Under the pieces are notes generated by a model. That model did no database searches. It had not been told where the DNA came from and worked only from the letters and a program-made list of their open reading frames with translations. The translations under genes and the position numbers were made by a program. Shown in pieces: positions 25,554 through 34,812 of a stretch of 64,000 nt of DNA. Source of the stretch: Streptomyces candidus (GTDB lineage: Bacteria > Actinomycetota > Actinomycetes > Streptomycetales > Streptomycetaceae); assembly GCF_014207445.1 (NCBI RefSeq), contig NZ_JACHEM010000002.1, positions 434,001-498,000 of the forward strand, given 5' to 3'. Numbering within the stretch: position 1 is the first letter of the stretch; each line of letters opens with the position of its first letter.

Positions 25554-26581
25554 GCCGCCTGCCGGTCCAAGGAGGTGGCCGACACATGGTCGAGTGCCTC
25601 GGCCGCCCGCCGGGCGCCGTCCCCCGGGGCCCACCGGGCCCACCGGTCGGCGGGCCGCTCCCGCGTGCGGTTCAGCAGGTCGGCCCACTCCCCGGGCTCG
25701 GGCCAGGTCGCCCGTACGGTGGCCAGGTCGCCGGCCCGCAGGGCCTCGGCGGTCGCGTGCTGCTCGCCGTGCGGGCGGTCCTGCGGGACGACGACGGTGG
25801 GGACGCGGGCCGCGGCGCACTCGGCGACGGCGTTCTGGCCGGCGTGTGTGACGACCACGTCCGCCCGGCACAGCACCGGCCACGGGTCGTCGACCCAGGC
25901 TTCGCCCGGGGCGCCCAGGAACGTCCACGTCCACCCGGGCGTGCTCGCCGCGGCCCGCCGGAAGTCGTCGCCGTCGACGCCCGAGCCCCCGGCGCCCAGC
26001 ATGACGACGACCTCCCGGGGGCCGCCTGCGGGGCGTACGTGTGCGCGGGGGCGGCCGTCGTACCGGGAGAACGCCCCGGTGTGCACCGTCTTGTCCAGCC
26101 AGGCCCGAGGCCAGTCGGGCTCCGGCAGCTCCGCGGGCCAGGGTGCGAGCAGGGCGTCGGCGACGGTGTAGCCGAGCCGGTGCGCCGGGTCGAAGCGGTC
26201 GCCGCGCATCGCCGCCGCGACGACGGGGACGCCCATGAGCCTGGCCAGCAGAGCCACTTCCACGGAGACGTCACTGACGAACAGGGTGGGCGCGGCCCGC
26301 GTGATCCAGTCCGCGACGGCGCCCATCCGTTCCCTGAGGCCGGGGTGGTGGCGGGGGACCCAGTGCAGCGCGCCACCGGCCGTCGGATCCGCAGCCCCGG
26401 CCGCCTCCGCGCCCGGCACGGCAGCGTCGGCGTCCATCGGCAGGCGGACCCAGTCCCCCTCCCAGCCGTCGGGCCGCGGGAGGGAGGAGAAGCCGGTCAC
26501 CGGTGTGCACAGGTGCCGGGAGACGCACACGGCGCGGTGCAGATGGCCGCGGCCCTGGTGGTGCACGTAGTAGCCGATCAT
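25550..26581 (-). CDS. MurG-like GT-B glycosyltransferase
   Basis: A 343-residue GT-B fold protein. The N-terminal acceptor side is 'YYVHHQGRGHLHRA' (a glycine-rich loop as in MurG/GT28); the C-terminal donor side is 'VVMLGAGGSGVDG' and 'VVTHAGQNAVAECAAARVPT', the GT28 C-terminal motif. ATGA overlaps at both ends place it in the operon. Likely to transfer a sugar from a UDP donor; substrate not determined. Confidence 0.82.
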   Translation of the reverse strand: MIGYYVHHQGRGHLHRAVCVSRHLCTPVTGFSSLPRPDGWEGDWVRLPMDADAAVPGAEAAGAADPTAGGALHWVPRHHPGLRERMGAVADWITRAAPTLFVSDVSVEVALLARLMGVPVVAAAMRGDRFDPAHRLGYTVADALLAPWPAELPEPDWPRAWLDKTVHTGAFSRYDGRPRAHVRPAGGPREVVVMLGAGGSGVDGDDFRRAAASTPGWTWTFLGAPGEAWVDDPWPVLCRADVVVTHAGQNAVAECAAARVPTVVVPQDRPHGEQHATAEALRAGDLATVRATWPEPGEWADLLNRTRERPADRWARWAPGDGARRAAEALDHVSATSLDRQAA

Positions 26582-27663
26582 GCCGCGAGTTCGTGGTAGA
26601 GGGCGGTGTAGCCGTCCGCCATGGCGTCCAGCGTGCAGAACCGCTCGGCGCGTTCGCGTGCCGCGCGGCGGTCGAGGCGGGTGACGTCGTCGATGAGTGC
26701 GGCCAGGGCGCCGACGTCGTCGGGCGGGGCCAGCAGCCCGCACTCAGGGGTGAGGATCTCGGCGAGCGCGCCCCGGTCGAAACCGCACACCGGGGTGCCG
26801 CAGGACAACGCCTCCGCGACGACCAGCCCGTACGGCTCGTCCCAGCACGGTGTCACCAGGGCCGCCGCCGACGAGCCCACGAGCGCGGCCAGTGCGCGGC
26901 GGTCGAGGTGGCCGACGTAACGGATGTCCTCGTCCAGCAGGGGCGCCACCCGCCTCTCGAAGTACTCCCGGTCCCCGACGGGCCCCGCCAGACGCAGCGA
27001 ACGACCGGCCCTGCGGGCGGCCTCGGCGGCCAGATGGGGGCCCTTTTCCGGTACGACGCGCCCGAACCAGACCAGGTGCGGGCCGCCGGGGCCGCTGGGC
27101 CACTTGGCGGTGTCGACGCCGTTGCGGATCACCCGGGCGTCGGTCACCAGTGGCTGCCAGGCGGCGGCCGTGTGCGCGCTGACGGCGGTGAACGTGAGCG
27201 CGCGGCTGCCGTACCGCTCGACGGCCGACGCCTGGATGGCGGATTCCAGCCACGGCGTGGGCGGGGTGTGCAGAGTGGTCACCACCGGCGCCCGCACGGC
27301 CGGGGCCATCGCGAGCGGCAGGTAGTGGAGGCTGTTGTTGTGCACCACGTCGAAGCGCCGCCCGGCGTCCGACGCGAGGTCCAGCATCAGCCGCAGGTAC
27401 GCGTGGTGCTCCTCCATCCACACGCGGCCCGGCATGCTGACGTCCGACCGGGCCGCCGCGCTCAGCGTCGGCCGTTGCACCGGTAGCTCCGTGGCGCCGA
27501 GACCGGGGTCGGAACCGGGGGCCGCGAAGAGCTCGACCCGGTGGCCCCGCGTGCCCAGGGCGCGGGCGAGCGCCCAGGTGTGCGCTTCCAGCCCCCCGGC
27601 GAACGGCTCCCTGATGGGGAAGCGGGCGGACGCGACCATGGCGATCCGCAGGGACGCGCTCAT
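26578..27663 (-). CDS. Family 4 glycosyltransferase
   Basis: A 361-residue GT-B enzyme of family GT4. 'PFAGGLEAHTWALARALGTRG' is the N-terminal glycine-rich loop, 'VWFGRVVPEKGPHLAAEAAR' the hinge, and 'CWDEPYGLVVAEALSCGTPV' the E-x7-E donor-binding motif. Overlaps both neighbours by ATGA. Cytosolic; acts on an unknown acceptor. Confidence 0.88.
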   Translation of the reverse strand: MSASLRIAMVASARFPIREPFAGGLEAHTWALARALGTRGHRVELFAAPGSDPGLGATELPVQRPTLSAAARSDVSMPGRVWMEEHHAYLRLMLDLASDAGRRFDVVHNNSLHYLPLAMAPAVRAPVVTTLHTPPTPWLESAIQASAVERYGSRALTFTAVSAHTAAAWQPLVTDARVIRNGVDTAKWPSGPGGPHLVWFGRVVPEKGPHLAAEAARRAGRSLRLAGPVGDREYFERRVAPLLDEDIRYVGHLDRRALAALVGSSAAALVTPCWDEPYGLVVAEALSCGTPVCGFDRGALAEILTPECGLLAPPDDVGALAALIDDVTRLDRRAARERAERFCTLDAMADGYTALYHELAA

Positions 27664-28781
27664 CCCAGCAGTCCCGCGTAGATCCTGCGGTGCGCGGCGG
27701 CGACGGCGGCCCGCTCGGCCTCCCGTTCCGCCGGGGAGGCCCGCCATGCGGGGCGGGCCCGGTGGGCCTCCAGCACCGCGGCGCGCAGGGACGCCTCGTC
27801 CAGGCCGTCGCGCTGGGTGCTGCCGTAGGACAGGCACGGCCGCTGCTGGGCGTAGTAGCCGCAGGACGGGGCGGCCACGGCGGTGCCGAGGTCGTGGCAC
27901 GCCTCCAGCCACCCGGAGTGGGTGCCGAACGCGTAGGGCAGTACGGAGAGGTCGAGCGACGAGAGGTAGTCCCACAGCTCGTCGTCGTCGAAGTAGTCGT
28001 GCTCCTCCAGACGCAGCCGTCCGGCGTCGGCCAGGGTGCGCAGCTCCGCCATCACCTCGGGCGCGTGGGCGTGCGCGGCCGGGTCGCCCACCTCGTGGTG
28101 GATGTTCACCTGCAACTGGGCGTCCGGCAGGTCGGCCACGGCTTCCGCGAGGACCCGTACGACCGGCAGGAGGACCATGTTCGGGCGCAGGCTCTTGGCG
28201 TGCACGCCCACCCGGAAGCCGTCGTGGTGCGGACGAGGCCGGGTCAGCCGGGGCTCCGCCACGACGTGCGGGTGGGGCAGGACGGTCGCTTCGCGCTGCC
28301 AGCGTCGCGCGATCTCGGCGGCGGCGCCGGGCGTCAGCGTGATGAGGTGGTCGGCGGCCGGTACCAGGACGTCGAGAGCGGCTTCGTGCGGCGCGGGGTC
28401 GGGCTGGTGCGGGTTGCGCAGGTCGTGCACGGTGTAGAGCAGCGGCTTGCCGTGCCGTCGCAACGCCCCGACGAGGGAGCCCAGTTGTGCGGGCGACTGC
28501 GCGTCGAAACCGAAGTGCAGGTGGAACACGTCGAATTCCTCGTGGTGCGCGTTCACCCAGGCGGGGTCGAGCATGACGGGCGGCCACCAGCGCTGCGAGG
28601 TGCTGGGCGCCCCGTTGGGCCGCGGGTCGCGCAGCCGGACGACCCCGTCCGGCTGCCGCGGATCGGAGCAGTGTCGTACGTACACGTGTCCGGCCGGTAC
28701 GGAGGCCACCCGGATCGTGTCGAAGAGCGCGGTGCCGCCGCTCGTGTGCCCGTACATGTCGGCCGAGACGTGCTGTTCCAT
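27660..28781 (-). CDS. GT-B glycosyltransferase, first gene of the operon
   Basis: A 373-residue protein resembling group-1 glycosyltransferases: 'FDVFHLHFGFDAQSPAQLGS', 'LLYTVHDLRNPHQPDP' and 'LPYAFGTHSGWLEACHDLGT' in the place of the E-x7-E motif. The ATG at 28781 has AGGAGCGG about 12 bases upstream and no gene before it on this strand, so the operon 28781 to 24624 starts here. Donor and acceptor are not recognisable. Confidence 0.78.
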   Translation of the reverse strand: MEQHVSADMYGHTSGGTALFDTIRVASVPAGHVYVRHCSDPRQPDGVVRLRDPRPNGAPSTSQRWWPPVMLDPAWVNAHHEEFDVFHLHFGFDAQSPAQLGSLVGALRRHGKPLLYTVHDLRNPHQPDPAPHEAALDVLVPAADHLITLTPGAAAEIARRWQREATVLPHPHVVAEPRLTRPRPHHDGFRVGVHAKSLRPNMVLLPVVRVLAEAVADLPDAQLQVNIHHEVGDPAAHAHAPEVMAELRTLADAGRLRLEEHDYFDDDELWDYLSSLDLSVLPYAFGTHSGWLEACHDLGTAVAAPSCGYYAQQRPCLSYGSTQRDGLDEASLRAAVLEAHRARPAWRASPAEREAERAAVAAAHRRIYAGLLG

Positions 28782-29339
28782 GTGCGTGCCGCTCCTGCTC
28801 ACGAGGTGGTACGAGAGTGCCGCTGCCGATGTCACGGGGCGCCGACAGCCCTTGACTGCCCGGTGGGGCACGGGTGTGCCGCCGCCGGGCGGAGCAGGCA
28901 GCCCCGGACCTCGCCCATTCCGCCACAGCCCCACAGGCACCGCAAACCGGGGCACAACGGATGAGTGGGCTGTGGTGCGCGGGCCGGTCGCCGAGGTACC
29001 GGGCACCCCTTCCCCGCGGTTCTGGAGGTGCGGGTCGGCGCGGCGCACCGCAGGATGACAGGGCAAGTGCATGTCGTGCTTCGGACCGCAGGCACGTCGC
29101 GGAAGCGGGGGCGGTGGCTGCCCCGGGCCGAAGGGCCTCCGGCGCCACCGCTTCCCGCAGCCGTCCGCTCACCACCCGCACGCCGGGCGAGGGCGCCGTT
29201 TCCGTCGCCCGCGAGTGGGCCGCGGGCCCACGGGTACACCCGACAACGAACGCACCTCCTCAGGTGAGCAACGCCGCGATGCGAGCCGACCAGTCGCATC
29301 GCGGCCGGACACGGCAGCGAGCGGAGCGGAGGGCGATCG
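28782..29339. other. 558-base intergenic region between divergent genes
   Basis: No convincing gene on either strand; the open frames have no ribosome sites and low-complexity Arg/Pro products. It must hold the promoter of the glycosyltransferase operon (minus strand) and that of the GCS2 gene (plus strand). The only clear structure is the 12-bp inverted repeat at 29273-29305. Confidence 0.5.
29273..29305. promoter_or_regulatory. Perfect 12-bp inverted repeat upstream of the GCS2 gene
   Basis: GCCGCGATGCGA (29273-29284) is complementary to TCGCATCGCGGC (29294-29305) with a 9-base loop, ending 34 bases before the ATG. It could be a leader hairpin or an operator. Confidence 0.5.
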
Positions 29340-30443
29340 ATGACGACGATCGGCGTCGAAGAGGAATACCTGCTGTTCGACCCCGTGACCGGCCTCCCGG
29401 TGGCCCAGGCGGAGAAGGTGCGCCGGGCGACGGATCTGGAGGGCGGCGCGTCCGACAGGGGCGGGGAGGTCCAGCCGGAGCTGCTCCAGGCCCAGGTCGA
29501 GGTGGCCACCCCGGTGTGCGGCACGCTGGCGGAGGTGGACACGCACCTGCGCCGGCTGCGGCAGGCCGTCGGCGTGGCAGCCGAGGCGCACGGATGCCGC
29601 CTCATGGCCTGCGCCACGCCCCCGCTGCGGGAGGACACCCCCATGCCGGTCACCGACCGGACCCGCTATCTGGCCATGCGCGCCCAGGCGCCGCAGCTCG
29701 TCGCCGAGCAGCTCATCAACGGCATGCACGTACACGTCGCCGTGCCCGACAGGGAAGCGGGCGTGCAGGTACTGAACCGCATCCGGGTCTGGCTGCCGAC
29801 GCTGACGGCGATGGGGGTGAACTCCCCGCTCTGGGACGGCCGCGACACCGGCTTCGCCAGCTGGCGCACGGTGATCTTCGGCCGCTGGCCGGTCACCGGC
29901 GTACCTCCGCACTTCCAGGACGCGGCGGACTACGACCGGCGGATGGGGCAACTGCTGAACGCCGGCCTGATCGCCGACACCGGACAGCTGTACTGGCAGG
30001 CCCGCCTCTCGGAGCGGTATCCCACCGTCGAGGTGCGGTGCCTGGACGTCCAACTGCGAGTGGACGACGCGGTCGCGCTCGCCGGGGTCACCCGGGCCCT
30101 GGTGGAGACCGCCCTGGCCGAGACGGCCGCCGGCGCCCCCGCCCCGCGCCCCGCCCCGGAACTGTTGCAGGCCGCCATCTGGCACGCCGCCCGGCACGGC
30201 CTGAGCGACGCGCTGATCGACCCGGGCGGCACGCGGCGGCCCGCAGGAGACGTCCTGCACCACTGCCTCCTGCGGCACCTCGCCCCGGCGCTCGACGCGT
30301 CCGGCGACGCCCCCCTCGTGACGGGCTGGGTGCACCGCCTCCTGCGGGAGGGCACCGGAGCCGACCGGCAACGCACCGCCTTCACCGGCGGTGGCCCGGC
30401 GGCGGCCCTCGACCTGATCACCACCGAGAGCAACACGCACTGA
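29340..30443 (+). CDS. YbdK-type carboxylate-amine ligase (GCS2 family)
   Basis: A 367-residue ATP-dependent ligase of the glutamate-cysteine ligase type 2 family. '[13 protein letters not shown]' at the N-terminus, '[13 protein letters not shown]' (GxHVHV, metal and ATP binding) and '[17 protein letters not shown]' are the family marks. YbdK proteins have weak gamma-glutamylcysteine synthetase activity. Streptomyces makes mycothiol rather than glutathione, so the natural amine and acid are unknown. It stands alone. Confidence 0.88.
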   Translation: MTTIGVEEEYLLFDPVTGLPVAQAEKVRRATDLEGGASDRGGEVQPELLQAQVEVATPVCGTLAEVDTHLRRLRQAVGVAAEAHGCRLMACATPPLREDTPMPVTDRTRYLAMRAQAPQLVAEQLINGMHVHVAVPDREAGVQVLNRIRVWLPTLTAMGVNSPLWDGRDTGFASWRTVIFGRWPVTGVPPHFQDAADYDRRMGQLLNAGLIADTGQLYWQARLSERYPTVEVRCLDVQLRVDDAVALAGVTRALVETALAETAAGAPAPRPAPELLQAAIWHAARHGLSDALIDPGGTRRPAGDVLHHCLLRHLAPALDASGDAPLVTGWVHRLLREGTGADRQRTAFTGGGPAAALDLITTESNTH

Positions 30444-30482
30444 CGACACGTCCGGGACGCCCGCGGCCGTGCAGCGGCAGGC

Positions 30483-32090
30483 TCACCGCCGGCGGGTCAG
30501 CACCCGCTGGGCGGCCACGGCGGCACCGTGCACCGGCCCGCGGGTCCGCAGCGCGGCACGGGCCGCGTTGGCGCCCGGAGCGCCGTGCACCCCGCCGCCG
30601 GGGTGGGCGGACGCCGACGCGAGGTAGAGGCCCCTGACCGGGGTCTCGGGACGGCCCGTGCCCGGCACGGGACGGAAGACCAGCTGCTGGTGCAGCGAAG
30701 CCGTACCGCCGTTGATCGCCCCGTGGTGCAAATTGGCGTTCGCCGCCTGGAGGGTGGGCGGCGCGAGGATGCGCCGCGCCCGGATCCGGTCGCGGAAGCC
30801 CGGTGCGTACCGTTCGACCTGCTCCTCCATGCGGTCGGCCATGACCTCCTGCTCGCCCTTGTCCCAGCGGCCGGTCAGCCGGGCCTCCCCGGCGTCGCCG
30901 CGCACCTCCTGCGGCACGTGCGTGTAGGCCCACGCGGACTCCGTGCCGGCGGGGGAGCGCGAGGGATCCGCCGTGGTCATCTGGCCGAAGAGCAGGAACG
31001 GGCGGTCCGGGATCCGCCCGGTGGCCAGCTGGGCGGCGAACCGGGTGAGGTCGTCGACGCCGTCGGCCAGGTGGACGGTCCCGGCCCCGGCCGCTTCGGA
31101 CGCGGTCCACGGGACCTGTCCGTCGAGCGCCCAGTCGACCTTGAAGGTCGCGAAGTCCCACTGGAAGCGCCGCAGGTCGTCGTGGACGCGTGAGGGCAGG
31201 TGGCGCTCGGCGACCAGCTCGCCGTACAGCTGCGGTGCGCTGACGTCGGCCAGTACGGCGTGCCGGGCCCGGTGCGCCTGCCCATCGGCGGTGCGGACGC
31301 CCAGCGCCCTGCCGCCGCGCACCACCACCTCCGTGACCTGCTGCCCGCAGTGCACGCTGCCGCCGCGCTCCCGCAGCCGCGCCACCAGGGCATCGGTCAA
31401 CGCCCCCGCGCCTCCGACGGGAACCGGGAAGCCGTGGCTCTGCCCCAGCATGGACATCATCCAGCCGAAGCCGCCGCTGCCCGCCGCCTCCGGGGCGAGG
31501 TCCGCGTGCAGCGCGTTCCCGGCGAGCAACAGCCGACCGCCCGCCCCGGCGAATTTCTCCTCACCCAGCCGTCGCACCGGCAGCAGCAGTTCGCGTACGA
31601 ACCGCAGCCCGCCCGCGGCGCGGACCCGGGCGGCGAGCACGGCGGCCGACCGCACCGGGGGGAACGGCGTGAACAGGGCGTCCAGTACGGGACCGCCCAC
31701 CCGGTCCCAACCCCCGCACAGGTCCAGCCACGACTGCCCGTCGCCGGGGGCGAAGCGCTCCAGACTCCGGGCCGTCACCGCACGGTCGCGGTCCAGCACC
31801 GCGCAGCGCCCGTCCAGCAGGGGATGCGCGAGGACGTGCGGCGCGTGGCTCCAGCGCAGCCCGTACTCCTCCAGGCCGAGGGCGCCGATGACGGGGGAAG
31901 CGACGGCCAGCGGATAGAACGCGCTGAACACATCGCTGACGAAGTCCGGGTCGACGGCGCGGTCGCTGCGTACCGCGCCCCCCGGCTCGTCCTGCGCCTC
32001 CAGTACCGTCACCTGCCACCCGGCGTCGGCCAGCAGATTGGCGGCGACAAGACCGTTGGGGCCGCTGCCGACCACGACCGCGTCAGACAT
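30483..32090 (-). CDS. CrtI-like FAD-dependent oxidoreductase
   Basis: A 535-residue flavoprotein of the phytoene desaturase/NAD(P)-FAD oxidoreductase family. N-terminal dinucleotide site 'VVVGSGPNGLVAANLLADAG' followed by 'VLEAQDEPGGAVRSD'; C-terminal FAD motif 'GLYLASASAHPGGGVHGAPG'. The start overlaps the end of the SRPBCC gene by 8 bases, so the two are translated together. A fragment similar to its last 41 residues (about 70 % identical by eye) lies at 41593-41718. No carotenoid synthase genes are nearby, so the substrate is uncertain. Confidence 0.88.
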   Translation of the reverse strand: MSDAVVVGSGPNGLVAANLLADAGWQVTVLEAQDEPGGAVRSDRAVDPDFVSDVFSAFYPLAVASPVIGALGLEEYGLRWSHAPHVLAHPLLDGRCAVLDRDRAVTARSLERFAPGDGQSWLDLCGGWDRVGGPVLDALFTPFPPVRSAAVLAARVRAAGGLRFVRELLLPVRRLGEEKFAGAGGRLLLAGNALHADLAPEAAGSGGFGWMMSMLGQSHGFPVPVGGAGALTDALVARLRERGGSVHCGQQVTEVVVRGGRALGVRTADGQAHRARHAVLADVSAPQLYGELVAERHLPSRVHDDLRRFQWDFATFKVDWALDGQVPWTASEAAGAGTVHLADGVDDLTRFAAQLATGRIPDRPFLLFGQMTTADPSRSPAGTESAWAYTHVPQEVRGDAGEARLTGRWDKGEQEVMADRMEEQVERYAPGFRDRIRARRILAPPTLQAANANLHHGAINGGTASLHQQLVFRPVPGTGRPETPVRGLYLASASAHPGGGVHGAPGANAARAALRTRGPVHGAAVAAQRVLTRRR

Positions 32091-32550
32091 CGGCGCTCTG
32101 CTCGCTCCGCTGGGGCGCGGATTCCTCGACGACGCGGGCGAGCCTCCCGAGCATCAGGCGATGGCGTTGTTGCATGAGGAGGTCGACCACGCTGTTGTGC
32201 AGTGCGCCGCCCACTCCGCGCAGCGGATGCTCGTCCAGGATGACCAGCGTGTCTTCGCCCCAGGGGCGGATGTCGAAGGCGATGCGCGCACTGCCGAGCG
32301 GGCCGCTGTGCGCCTCCAGTTCCAGCGCGTGCGGAGGATCGTGGCGACGGACGACGGTGGTGCCCTCGAACTCCTTGGGGCCCAGCCGGACGGTGTAGTG
32401 CAGGGTGGCTCCGGGCCGGGGCCAGACCTCCTGCCCGCTCGGACAGGTGGAGTGGGTGCCGACCACCCAGTCGGAGTAGCGGGACTCGTCCCGAAGCACC
32501 TCCCACAGGGCGTGCGGGGGGCGACGGATGAGCTGGTGCCGTACGACCAC
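32083..32550 (-). CDS. SRPBCC-fold protein (cyclase/dehydrase type)
   Basis: A 155-residue START-like hydrophobic-ligand-binding protein. 'MVVRHQLIRRPPHALWEVLR' followed by 'YSDWVVGTHST' is the N-terminal strand-helix pair of the family. It is co-translated with the CrtI-like oxidoreductase and may present or cyclise the substrate. A 16-codon open frame conserved with the remnant locus at 41.7 kb lies 41 bases upstream. Confidence 0.85.
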   Translation of the reverse strand: MVVRHQLIRRPPHALWEVLRDESRYSDWVVGTHSTCPSGQEVWPRPGATLHYTVRLGPKEFEGTTVVRRHDPPHALELEAHSGPLGSARIAFDIRPWGEDTLVILDEHPLRGVGGALHNSVVDLLMQQRHRLMLGRLARVVEESAPQRSEQSADV

Positions 32551-32590
32551 GGTTCCTCCAGGCGACGGGGACGGTCAACTGCTTGCTCGA

Positions 32591-32641
32591 TCACTGCTGA
32601 TCGTCGCGCAGATGTCGTATGACCGCATGCGCCCGGTTCAC
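32591..32641 (-). CDS. Possible 16-residue leader peptide
   Basis: GTG at 32641 opens 'VNRAHAVIRHLRDDQQ' and stops at TGA 32591, 41 bases before the SRPBCC gene. The remnant locus at 41790 starts the same way ('VKRVQAVTRKLRDDQ'), conserving V-x-R-x-x-AV-x-R-x-LRDDQ. The peptide similarity suggests translation or a shared leader; the ribosome site here (GGTGGGG) is weak. It could also be only a conserved promoter segment. Confidence 0.3.
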   Translation of the reverse strand: MNRAHAVIRHLRDDQQ

Positions 32642-32744
32642 ACCCCACCCGGCATCCGCCCGCGGTGCCCGGTGCGGGGCGGGGACGGCAGCGCCCCCGC
32701 CCCGCACCGCCCGCGGCCCCGCGTGCTGCGCGCCCGGCGCCAGG

Positions 32745-33071
32745 TCAGCGGCCCAGGGCCTTGGCCAGCTCCTGCTTGTTCATCGACGAGCGGCCCTCGA
32801 CGCCACGCTTCTTCGCCTCCTCGTACAACTGGTCCTTCGTCGGACCCTGGGAGCCACTGTGGGAGCGCTCGCCGCCGCGCTGCGAGGCGGACTTCTTGTC
32901 CCGGGTGGACGTCCTGCTCGCCGTCTTCGACTCGCCGGCGCGGGCCCGCTCCTTGTTCACGGTGCGCGCGGCGATCTCCTCCGCGCGCTCCGTGGAGGTG
33001 CCGCGCTTCTCGGCGCCCTCCTTGATGTGCTCGTACTGGCGTTCACGCTTCGGGCTCGAACCTCGTGGCAT
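32745..33071 (-). CDS. Small basic Rho-N/SAP-like protein
   Basis: A 108-residue, very charged protein. The N-terminal half ('KRERQYEHIKEGAEKRGTST', 'ERAEEIAARTVNKER') is the type often annotated as plasmid stabilisation protein. The C-terminal 30 residues ('TKDQLYEEAKKRGVEGRSSM' then 'NKQELAKAL') look like a Rho N-terminal/SAP nucleic-acid-binding helix-extended-helix. ATG 33071 is chosen because AAGGAG lies 8 bases upstream; the frame is open further without a ribosome site. Probably a DNA- or RNA-binding stress protein. Confidence 0.75.
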   Translation of the reverse strand: MPRGSSPKRERQYEHIKEGAEKRGTSTERAEEIAARTVNKERARAGESKTASRTSTRDKKSASQRGGERSHSGSQGPTKDQLYEEAKKRGVEGRSSMNKQELAKALGR

Positions 33072-33335
33072 GACGGACTCCTTACGGTCACGACGGACCG
33101 GACGGTTTCGACGCACGGGACGCGGACGACCCGGTCGCCGCGTTCCCCTGACTGTGCGCGTGCCCCGCCTCGCAGGCCGGAACACGGATCTCCCATCCGA
33201 CGCGGCTGCCGGCCGCTGCGCGAGCGGACAGCGGCCGGACGGGGTACCGCGCACCGTGCGGCCGTCGCCCCGGCGGAGGTGGCACGGATCCGGTGCGACC
33301 ACGGCCCCCGCAAACGGGGCTCTGCCAGGTGCGGT

Positions 33336-34532
33336 TCAGGGACGCCACGAGCGCGGCGGGGGCGTGGTTCGGGGGCCGTGCCAGTCCAGGCACAGGACGG
33401 TGGCGTCGTCCCTGGGCGGGCCGTTGTAGGCGTCGGCGACGGCGGCGACCAGGGTGCGCACCACCTCGCGCGGGTGCTCGGCGGCGGTCTTGCGGAGGAG
33501 GGCGGGCAGGTCGACCGCTTCCGCCTCGCGTTCCTGCATGCCGTCGGTGTGGAGCACGAGGCGGTCGCCGGGTCTCAGGTCGAGGTCCTGCACTTGATAC
33601 CGGCCCTGGCCCAGGACGCCGAAGGGCAGGTTCACCGCCAGTTGGAGTGCGGTCACCTCGCCCTCGCGCAGCCGCAGTGGCCAGGGGTGGCCGGCGTTGA
33701 CGAGCTGGGCCCCGGTGCCGTCGAGGGAAACGCGCAGCAGTTGGCCGGTGGCGAAGGTGCGCCGGCCGTGGTCGAGCAGGGCCTGGTGGGTCTGGCGGGC
33801 CTGCTCGGCGAGGTCGGCACCGGCACGGCGGGCGCCGCGGGAGGCGTTGACCAGAAGGGTCGCCATGAGGGAGGCGTTGACGTCGTGGCCCATGGCGTCG
33901 GTGACGGAGAGGTGCAGGGTGTCGTTGTCGAGGCTGTAGTCGTAGGTGTCGCCCGCGATGTCGGAGGCGGGGACCAGCGCTGCGGCGAGGGAGAACTGAT
34001 CCGCCTCGCAGGACGGGGCGGACGGCAGGAGCTGGCGCTGGATCTCCGCGGCCAGGCTGACCGTGGTGGTGCGGTTGCCCCAGTGGTAGAGGTCGGTGAA
34101 GCGGCGGTCGGTGACGAGGATGTACGCGAGCGCGTGCGCGGCCTCCTGGACCTGTTCCAGCACGCCCGGTGCGACCTGTGTGAGGAACAGCTCCAGGACA
34201 CCGATGGTGTCACCGCGGTTGGTGACGGGCGCGAGCACCCGCTGTCCCTGGCCGTTCACCGGCGCCCGCACCGGTTTCTGTGCCCGCAGGACCTCGTCGT
34301 AGTCGCCGCTGCCGATCAGCGGGACCTGCTCGGCGCGGTGTTCCTGCACGGCGCCGGACGTCTCGTTGACCCGCAGCAGGCGCCGGCCGACGACATCGAG
34401 GAACAGGAACGACACGTATCGCGCACCGAACCGGTCGCGCAGATTGCGCGCCACGACATCCAAGGAGTCCACCGGCGCGGCATCCTCCGCCGCCGCCAGC
34501 ACCTCGGCCAGTCCCATCCGATCACGTGCCAC
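33336..34532 (-). CDS. GAF-PP2C (SpoIIE-type) protein phosphatase
   Basis: A 398-residue RsbU-class phosphatase. The GAF domain covers about residues 20-170 ('[19 protein letters not shown]', '[15 protein letters not shown]'), then '[15 protein letters not shown]' and the PP2C domain with '[10 protein letters not shown]', '[15 protein letters not shown]', 'AGHPWPLRL', 'HTDGMQE' and '[13 protein letters not shown]'. All catalytic Asp residues are present, unlike the related protein at 5264, whose ending 'CMDWHG' it shares. GTG start 34532; its AAGGAG site is inside a palindrome. Confidence 0.87.
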   Translation of the reverse strand: MARDRMGLAEVLAAAEDAAPVDSLDVVARNLRDRFGARYVSFLFLDVVGRRLLRVNETSGAVQEHRAEQVPLIGSGDYDEVLRAQKPVRAPVNGQGQRVLAPVTNRGDTIGVLELFLTQVAPGVLEQVQEAAHALAYILVTDRRFTDLYHWGNRTTTVSLAAEIQRQLLPSAPSCEADQFSLAAALVPASDIAGDTYDYSLDNDTLHLSVTDAMGHDVNASLMATLLVNASRGARRAGADLAEQARQTHQALLDHGRRTFATGQLLRVSLDGTGAQLVNAGHPWPLRLREGEVTALQLAVNLPFGVLGQGRYQVQDLDLRPGDRLVLHTDGMQEREAEAVDLPALLRKTAAEHPREVVRTLVAAVADAYNGPPRDDATVLCLDWHGPRTTPPPRSWRP

Positions 34533-34535
34533 GTC

Positions 34536-34556
34536 AGTCTCCTTAGGTTGGAGACT
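34536..34556 (-). promoter_or_regulatory. Palindrome containing the ribosome binding site of the PP2C gene
   Basis: AGTCTCC (34536-34542) and GGAGACT (34550-34556) pair perfectly around 7 bases. On the coding (minus) strand the 3' arm contains the AAGGAGAC ribosome site, ending 3 bases before GTG 34532. A folded leader would hide the site; a protein operator is the alternative. Confidence 0.45.
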
Positions 34557-34812
34557 CTTGTTCCCGCTCGTGGCGGCGAAAACAACCCGCACACGCACCC
34601 GGGGTGCGGACCCCCGGGTACCGCCCGTCCACGGAGCACGGGTGTGACCTGCACGGTCAGCGGTCACCGGCCAGGCCGGGCCCGTCGACCGCAGCGCTTG
34701 CCGTCACTCCTCACCGGATGGCCGAGAGATGGGCCGGTACGACCGGGGTAGGCGATGCCATGACGCTCGCGACACCGCCCCCGACGCCCTCCGCCACAGA
34801 ACGGACAGCTCG

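Noticed and set aside
32745..33302. Longer start for the small basic protein
   Set aside because: The extra 77 residues are Arg/Pro-rich, whereas ATG 33071 has a perfect AAGGAG site.
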